27,201 nucleotides of DNA, taken from assembly GCA_031431235.1 (NCBI GenBank), contig JANPDA010000176.1:1-27201 (forward strand). The letters run 5' to 3'. The translations under genes were made by a program, and so were the position numbers. Source of the stretch: JANNSW01 sp031431235. Its GTDB lineage: Bacteria > Pseudomonadota > Alphaproteobacteria > Rhizobiales > Hyphomicrobiaceae. This document shows, piece by piece, positions 22,887-27,201 of this stretch (its first letter is position 1; every line of letters starts with the position of its first letter). The notes below the pieces were generated by a model. The model was given only the letters and a program-made list of their open reading frames with translations, made no database searches and was not told where the DNA came from.

Positions 22887-23687
22887 CTATCGCCGGATTG
22901 TGCGGACCTTGTCCATGAAGCGCGCGACGCGGGCTGGATCGACGGCGTTCCAGGTGTTGCCATCGACCTTGAACGTGGTGCCGACCACGGCACCGTCGGC
23001 GATGCCCAGAATTGCCTCGACCGTATCCGGCCGGACACCGGTGTTGGCGAACACGGGCGTATCGGGCAAGGCCTCCTTGGCGGCACGCAGATCGGATGTC
23101 TCTGCCGACTGGCCTGTCATGGGGCCCGAGACCAGCACGACGTCGGCGAGCGAGGAGAAAACCGCGCTCTTGGCTCTCAGCGCAATGTTGCGGCTGCCGA
23201 GCGGGGAAGCAAACTCCGCATTGATGTTGAACAGCAGCTTCAGATCGGCGCGGCGGGAATCGGCGCGCAGCCTGAGTGCGGCCGCCGCGTTCGGCTCCCA
23301 CAGCCCCATGTCGCTCTCGTAGAGGCCGGTGAAAATTTCGCGGGCAAAGCGTGCCCCGCTCGCAACCGCGATTGCGACGGTGGCGACCGGATCCCAGAGA
23401 TAGTTGACGCCGAACGGCACCTTCACGAGCGATTTCAGCTCGCCGACCGCAAACGCGAACGCCGCCAGGGTCACGGGCGAAGCCTGCAGCAGGTAAGGCC
23501 GGTCGCCCTCGTTGCCGAACATGACGCAATCGACCCCGCCCGCCTGCAAGGCCTCGATGTCGGCGGCCGCCAGATCGACGATCCGCTGCATGCCGCCATC
23601 GGCAACGTAGAGCGGCGAGCCTGGCAGCGGTTGGAAATGCACCATCGCGATGATCGGCTTCGCACTTCCGAAGGTCTCTTTCAGCAT
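22887..23687 (-). CDS. BtpA/SgcQ family protein
   Basis: A 266-residue TIM-barrel-like protein recognised by AMVHFQPLPGSP at the N terminus, a GGVDCVMFGNEGDRPY block, PFGVNYLWDP, and near the end PVFANTGV followed by GAVVGTTFKVDG. BtpA was named for a role in photosystem I biogenesis in cyanobacteria, and SgcQ belongs to an E. coli sugar cluster. In proteobacteria such genes commonly neighbour sugar ABC transporters and kinases, but the reaction is not established. It starts 25 bases after the ATPase stop and ends 15 bases before the kinase start, so it is part of the operon. A catabolic sugar-phosphate or aldolase-like role is plausible but unproven. Confidence 0.85.
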   Translation of the reverse strand: MLKETFGSAKPIIAMVHFQPLPGSPLYVADGGMQRIVDLAAADIEALQAGGVDCVMFGNEGDRPYLLQASPVTLAAFAFAVGELKSLVKVPFGVNYLWDPVATVAIAVASGARFAREIFTGLYESDMGLWEPNAAAALRLRADSRRADLKLLFNINAEFASPLGSRNIALRAKSAVFSSLADVVLVSGPMTGQSAETSDLRAAKEALPDTPVFANTGVRPDTVEAILGIADGAVVGTTFKVDGNTWNAVDPARVARFMDKVRTIRR

Positions 23688-23712
23688 CTCGATTTTCTCG
23701 CTTGTTGCCAGC

Positions 23713-24831
23713 TCAACCGAGGCGCGGGCGCGGCAGGGCGCGACCGGTCCCTGCGTCGAACACGTGGATCTGGTTCAAATCGTAGTGGAGCGTCAGACTG
23801 GACTCCGGTGCCGCTGTGAACTCGCGCGGCATGCGGATCAGCACTTCGGGGCCACCGCGCCCGCCGAGCTCGGCGACGAGGATGACCTCGGGCCCGAGCG
23901 TCTCGACAGCGATCGTCGCGACCGGCACGGGCAGCGTTGCGGCTCCGCGCGCGATGAGGTGGAAATCTTCCGGCCTCAAGCCCAGCGTCACGTCTCTGCC
24001 GGCATGACTGGCATAGGCGCTGGCGAGAGCATCTCCGAGCGCAAGCGAGACGGCGCCGGCCTTGGCCGCGAGCCGTCCGCCCTCGGCCTCGAGGCGCGCC
24101 TTGACGAGATTCATGGGCGGGCTGGCGAGGAACCCCGCCACGAAGATGTCGGCCGGATTGCGGTAGACCTCCATCGGCTTGCCCACCTGGACGATCACGC
24201 CGTCCTTCATGATGCAGATGCGCTCGCCCATGGTCATCGCCTCGACCTGGTCGTGGGTCACGTGGACGATGGTGGTGCCGAGCTTGCGGTGCAGCTTGAT
24301 CAGCTCTGTGCGCATGGAGGCACGCAGCTTGGCGTCGAGGTTCGACAGCGGCTCGTCCAGCAGGAAGGCCTTGGGCTCGCGCACCAGCGCCCGGCCGAGT
24401 GCGACGCGCTGGCGTTGACCGCCCGACAGGTGCGCGGGCTTCCTCTCCAACAGCTCGCCGATGCCGAGCATCTGGCTGATGGCGCCGATCCGCCGCTCGA
24501 TCTCGGGCGCCGGCACGCGCCGCAGCTTCAGGCCGAAGCCCAGATTGCCGCGCACCGTCATGTGCGGATAGAGCGCGTAGTTCTGGAACACGATCGCGAT
24601 GTTGCGGTCGGCCGGATCGACGTCGTTCAGCCGCTCGCCATCGATCCTGAGCTCGCCTTGGGTGATGGTCTCGAGTCCGGCGATCATGCGCAGCGTCGTC
24701 GACTTGCCGCAGCCCGAGGGGCCGAGCAGGATCATGAATTCCCCGTCCCTGATGTCGAGCGAGATGTCGCGCACGGCACCGACGCCGTTGGGGTAGGTCT
24801 TCGTCACGCGGTCGAGCTCGATACGGCCCAT
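23713..24831 (-). CDS. Carbohydrate ABC transporter ATP-binding protein (MalK/UgpC type)
   Basis: 372 residues. The ATPase domain carries Walker A GPSGCGKST at 37-45, the Q-loop in FQNYALYPHM, signature LSGGQRQR, Walker B in AFLLDEPLSNLD and the switch VTHDQ. The C-terminal TOBE/OB domain, from about residue 240, includes LGLRPEDFHL, the mark of the MalK/UgpC group that powers sugar and glycerol-phosphate importers. An AGGGA site precedes the ATG. It lies 25 bases after the permease stop. Two copies would drive the transporter on the cytoplasmic face. The substrate is unknown; a kinase and BtpA gene downstream suggest a sugar or polyol that is phosphorylated after uptake. Confidence 0.93.
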   Translation of the reverse strand: MGRIELDRVTKTYPNGVGAVRDISLDIRDGEFMILLGPSGCGKSTTLRMIAGLETITQGELRIDGERLNDVDPADRNIAIVFQNYALYPHMTVRGNLGFGLKLRRVPAPEIERRIGAISQMLGIGELLERKPAHLSGGQRQRVALGRALVREPKAFLLDEPLSNLDAKLRASMRTELIKLHRKLGTTIVHVTHDQVEAMTMGERICIMKDGVIVQVGKPMEVYRNPADIFVAGFLASPPMNLVKARLEAEGGRLAAKAGAVSLALGDALASAYASHAGRDVTLGLRPEDFHLIARGAATLPVPVATIAVETLGPEVILVAELGGRGGPEVLIRMPREFTAAPESSLTLHYDLNQIHVFDAGTGRALPRPRLG

Positions 24832-24856
24832 GAGTGTTCCCTGGCGAGCGCCCGTC

Positions 24857-25741
24857 TCAGGCGAGCGAGCGCATGTAGCGGTAGAGATAGCCGGTGAGGC
24901 CCAGAATGATCGCGAGCAGCAGCACCGACATGGCAGAGGCGAGGCCGATGTCGAGGCTGACAAAGGCTGTACGGTAGATGAAGTAGGAGACGAAGTCGGT
25001 CGAGACGCCCGGCCCGCCGCGCGTCATGATGTAGATGAGGTCATAGGTCTTGACGGCGAAGATCAGCCGGATCAGCAGCGTCACGATGATGACCGGGCGC
25101 ATCAAGGGCAGCGTGATGTGCCAGAAGCACGCGACCGCGGAGGCTCCGTCGACCCGGGCCGCCTCGTAGGGCTCGCGCGGCAGTGCCGAAAGACCCGCCA
25201 GCAGCAGCACGATCATGAACGAGACCTGGTGCCAGATATCGACGAGCACGATCGTCCAGATGGCGATCTTGGTGTCGCCCAGCCAGTTGACGGCACCGAT
25301 CCCGGCCAGGCTCAGCAGATAGTTCACGATGCCGAGCTGGGGGTGCAGGAACATGCGCCAGATGAGGCCGACGATGACGGGGTTCATCAGCAGCGGGCAG
25401 AGCAGGATCGCATAGTAGATCGGCTTGAAGCGCTCGACCTCGTTCAGCATCAGGGCGACGAGAAATCCGAGCAGGAACTCGAGCAGAACCACTACGGCAA
25501 CGAAGAACGCGGTCAGTCCCAGCGAATGGCGGAACTCAGCGTTGGCGGCGGCCTTCTGGTAGTTCCGCGTGCCGGTGAAATGGTCGAAGCTGGGCGCAAT
25601 CAGCGTGTACTCGTGCACGCTCGTCCACAGCGCCCAGAGGATGGGGAACAAAATCACGATGAACAGCACCAGCAGGCCCGGCGCCGAGATGGCCCAGCCG
25701 AAGCGACGATCGCGGGTGTCAATGGGCGTGGGGGCGGTCAT
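24857..25741 (-). CDS. Carbohydrate ABC transporter permease (MalF/UgpA type)
   Basis: A 294-residue membrane protein with about six hydrophobic helices. The first is GWAISAPGLLVLFIVILFPI. The ATPase-docking EAA loop is PREPYEAARVDGASA followed by FWHITLPLMRP. This is the MalF-like half, and these importers usually also need a MalG-like permease; none is present between this gene and the binding protein or the ATPase. The start is uncertain: ATG 25741 is given, and ATG 25795 would add 18 residues. Neither has a strong ribosome site. The 82-bp palindromic repeat lies immediately upstream. Confidence 0.87.
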   Translation of the reverse strand: MTAPTPIDTRDRRFGWAISAPGLLVLFIVILFPILWALWTSVHEYTLIAPSFDHFTGTRNYQKAAANAEFRHSLGLTAFFVAVVVLLEFLLGFLVALMLNEVERFKPIYYAILLCPLLMNPVIVGLIWRMFLHPQLGIVNYLLSLAGIGAVNWLGDTKIAIWTIVLVDIWHQVSFMIVLLLAGLSALPREPYEAARVDGASAVACFWHITLPLMRPVIIVTLLIRLIFAVKTYDLIYIMTRGGPGVSTDFVSYFIYRTAFVSLDIGLASAMSVLLLAIILGLTGYLYRYMRSLA

Positions 25742-25810
25742 TGGGGCCGTGCGGATCTCTCGATTTCGCCGCCACGCCTTGGCGAAAATGAACACTGTGT
25801 CCCAGTTGCT

Positions 25811-25892
25811 GTAGGTTGGGTCGAGGAACGAGACCCAACATCACACGCACGAGCGCAATGTTGGGTCTCGCGAAGGGCCCGATTCAACCTAC
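25811..25892. repeat. 82-bp palindromic intergenic repeat
   Basis: The element begins GTAGGTTGGGTCG and ends with the complement (CAACCTAC). Inner arms CGAGACCCAACAT and ATGTTGGGTCTCG also pair, so the RNA could fold into one long hairpin. I recall closely similar GTAGGTTGGGT / ACCCAACCTAC repeats in many proteobacteria. Its right end overlaps the TAG stop codon (25889-25891) of the binding-protein gene. It fills the gap between the first two genes of the operon. Confidence 0.8.
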
Positions 25893-27166
25893 TTCAGCTT
25901 GCCGTCCTTCTTGGCGAGCTCTGTCATCTCGGCCTCGACGGCGGCAAGTGCGTCGCCCGCCTTCTTCTCGCCGGCGACGACGAGGGAGAGCTCGCGGCCG
26001 AGCACCTCGACGAGTTGGGGCGTGTAGGTGAAGACCGGGAAGTTGTGGCTCGTCAGCAGCATCTGCTTCAGGGCCTGCGCGTAGGGGTACTTCTTGTTGA
26101 CCTCGGCATCGTCGAACACGTCGGTGCGGGTTGGCGAGCCGCCCTGCAGTGCGCGTTTCACGGCGACATCCTTGGATTCAACCCACTTGATGAACTCCCA
26201 GGCCGCGTCCGGGTTGTTGCTCGACTTCGGGATCGCCCAGCCCCAGGCGCCGTTCAGACTGGCGCCTTTGCCGGCTTCCTGGCCCGGCACGGCCATGATC
26301 TCGGCCTTGCCGACAACCGCGGAGGCCGCTGCATCATCGACCTTGGGCCGGAAGAAATTGTAGGTGATGTAGCTGTAGGCCTTGCCCTGGGCGAACACGT
26401 TGAACGCCTCGTCGAACGAGAAGCTCGCGGCACCCGTCGGGCCGAACTTGGCGATGTTGTTGGCGTACTGCTCGATCGCAGCGACGCCGGCTGGCGTGTT
26501 CAACGTCGGCTTCCAGTCGGCGGTATGGTACTCGCCGCCATTGGCAAACAGGTAGTTCGACCACTCCATGGCGATCGGATCGGGGCGCAGGCCCTGATTG
26601 ACGACGCCATAGTTGCCGTCCTTGGTGAAGAACTCGACCTGCTTCAGGTACTCGTCCCAGGTCTTGGGCACGCCCAAATCCATGCCGGTCTTGGTCTTGA
26701 AGGCTTGCCTGTTGGCTGCGTCCTCGAGTAGATCTTTCCGGTAGAGCATGCCCATGGCGTAATTGTAGAACGGCAGCATGTAGGTGACGCCGTCCACCTG
26801 CATGACGAGGTCGCGCATCGGCGGCACATAGACCGACGTATCGAAGCCGTCCTTTTTGATCCGCTCGTCGAGCGGCTGCAGCCAGCCGGCCTTGGTGAAC
26901 TCGCCGACCCAATAGAAGTCGACGACGATCGCCGTGTAGGAGCCCGACCCCGCCACCAGCTGCGGCACCAGCTTGGTGTGCATCTCGGCGTAGTTGACGA
27001 CCTCGAGATTGACCTTGTGGCCGGTTGCCTTCTCGAACTCGGGGATCAGCGACTTCACGTACTCGGTATCGGGCACGCTCTCCATCAGGATGCTGATCTC
27101 GGCGGCACTCGCCGGCGCCGAGGCTGCGAACGCCACGGCGGCTCCCAGCAGCAGTTTTCTCATCAT
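25889..27166 (-). CDS. Carbohydrate ABC transporter substrate-binding protein (family 1)
   Basis: A 425-residue extracellular binding protein. The signal peptide is residues 1 to about 22 (MMRKLLLGAAVAFAASAPASA, cut before AE). Mature landmarks are ISILMESVPD, FEKATGHKVNLEVVNY, DFYWVGEFTKAGWLQPLDE, GLRPDPIAMEWSNYLFANGG, and the C-terminal NGAWGWAIPKSSNNPDAAWEFIKW block common to sugar-binding proteins. It delivers a sugar or polyol to the membrane part in the periplasm. A strong AAAGGAGG site lies 6 bases before the ATG at 27166; ATG 27163 is adjacent. It is the first gene of the sugar operon visible here. Its stop codon lies within the palindromic repeat. Confidence 0.93.
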   Translation of the reverse strand: MMRKLLLGAAVAFAASAPASAAEISILMESVPDTEYVKSLIPEFEKATGHKVNLEVVNYAEMHTKLVPQLVAGSGSYTAIVVDFYWVGEFTKAGWLQPLDERIKKDGFDTSVYVPPMRDLVMQVDGVTYMLPFYNYAMGMLYRKDLLEDAANRQAFKTKTGMDLGVPKTWDEYLKQVEFFTKDGNYGVVNQGLRPDPIAMEWSNYLFANGGEYHTADWKPTLNTPAGVAAIEQYANNIAKFGPTGAASFSFDEAFNVFAQGKAYSYITYNFFRPKVDDAAASAVVGKAEIMAVPGQEAGKGASLNGAWGWAIPKSSNNPDAAWEFIKWVESKDVAVKRALQGGSPTRTDVFDDAEVNKKYPYAQALKQMLLTSHNFPVFTYTPQLVEVLGRELSLVVAGEKKAGDALAAVEAEMTELAKKDGKLK

Positions 27167-27201
27167 GGGCTTCCTCCTTTGTTTTTGGCGAGGTGGCGAG
27201 T

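Noticed and set aside
21429..23819. Plus-strand open frame of about 796 codons
   Set aside because: It lies opposite the kinase and BtpA genes, which have clear family motifs; its translation shows no recognisable domain and no ribosome site was evident.
24830..26731. Plus-strand open frame of about 633 codons
   Set aside because: It is antisense to the permease and sugar-binding protein genes, rich in Asp, Arg, His and Gly as expected of a reverse-frame shadow, and without domain signature.

Overview
The window reads as chromosomal DNA of a high-GC alphaproteobacterium, most likely of the Hyphomicrobiales (Rhizobiales) type. The grounds are strong GC bias at third codon positions, an Hsp20 gene with a ROSE-like RNA-thermometer leader, and intergenic palindromes of a kind I recall from rhizobia and relatives. 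No species can be named from sequence alone. Gene density is high, and most genes are catabolic enzymes, importers and a regulator rather than housekeeping functions. No tRNA, rRNA, CRISPR array, phage module or transposase was seen.

Region by region. 1-843: the 3' end of exonuclease III (xthA), overlapped by a GNAT acetyltransferase. 844-2660: a MmgE/PrpD-family gene bracketed by two near-identical 42-bp repeats exactly 1,500 bp apart, with several palindromic repeats around it. 2661-3248: a small heat-shock protein on the minus strand with a probable thermosensor leader and a sigma-32-like promoter. 3288-6446: a DapB-like NAD(P)-binding reductase, an M20-family hydrolase that has lost several metal ligands, and a short-chain dehydrogenase. 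6477-7239: a PIN-domain (VapC-type) toxin-antitoxin pair lying between the intact 3' end of the dehydrogenase and a second, degenerate copy of that 3' end.

7260-21337 is the accessory heart of the window. A minus-strand operon encodes an HpaB-like flavin monooxygenase, the E1-alpha, E1-beta and E2 (lipoyl-hydrolase) subunits of an acetoin-dehydrogenase-like complex, a VOC protein, a GMC dehydrogenase with a predicted 3Fe-4S motif, and its small partner subunit. Divergent from it is a PuuE-like polysaccharide-deacetylase-fold hydrolase. Next come an amino-acid-type ABC importer (a single permease-ATPase fusion plus a periplasmic binding protein), a Rieske ring-hydroxylating oxygenase, a cyclase/formamidase-like hydrolase and a GntR/FCD regulator. 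A short inverted repeat of form TGGATAC-N2-GTATACA occurs upstream of the regulator/cyclase pair and upstream of the Rieske gene, with a weaker half-site between the monooxygenase and the PuuE-like gene. I infer one regulon that imports and degrades a small nitrogen-containing, probably cyclic or aromatic, compound. The substrate is unknown.

21351-27166 is a separate minus-strand sugar or polyol uptake operon: binding protein, one permease, MalK/UgpC-type ATPase, BtpA/SgcQ-family protein and an FGGY kinase. The kinase is broken by an in-frame amber codon. An 82-bp palindromic repeat sits between the binding-protein and permease genes and supplies the binding protein's stop codon. The second permease usual for this transporter class is not in the window.
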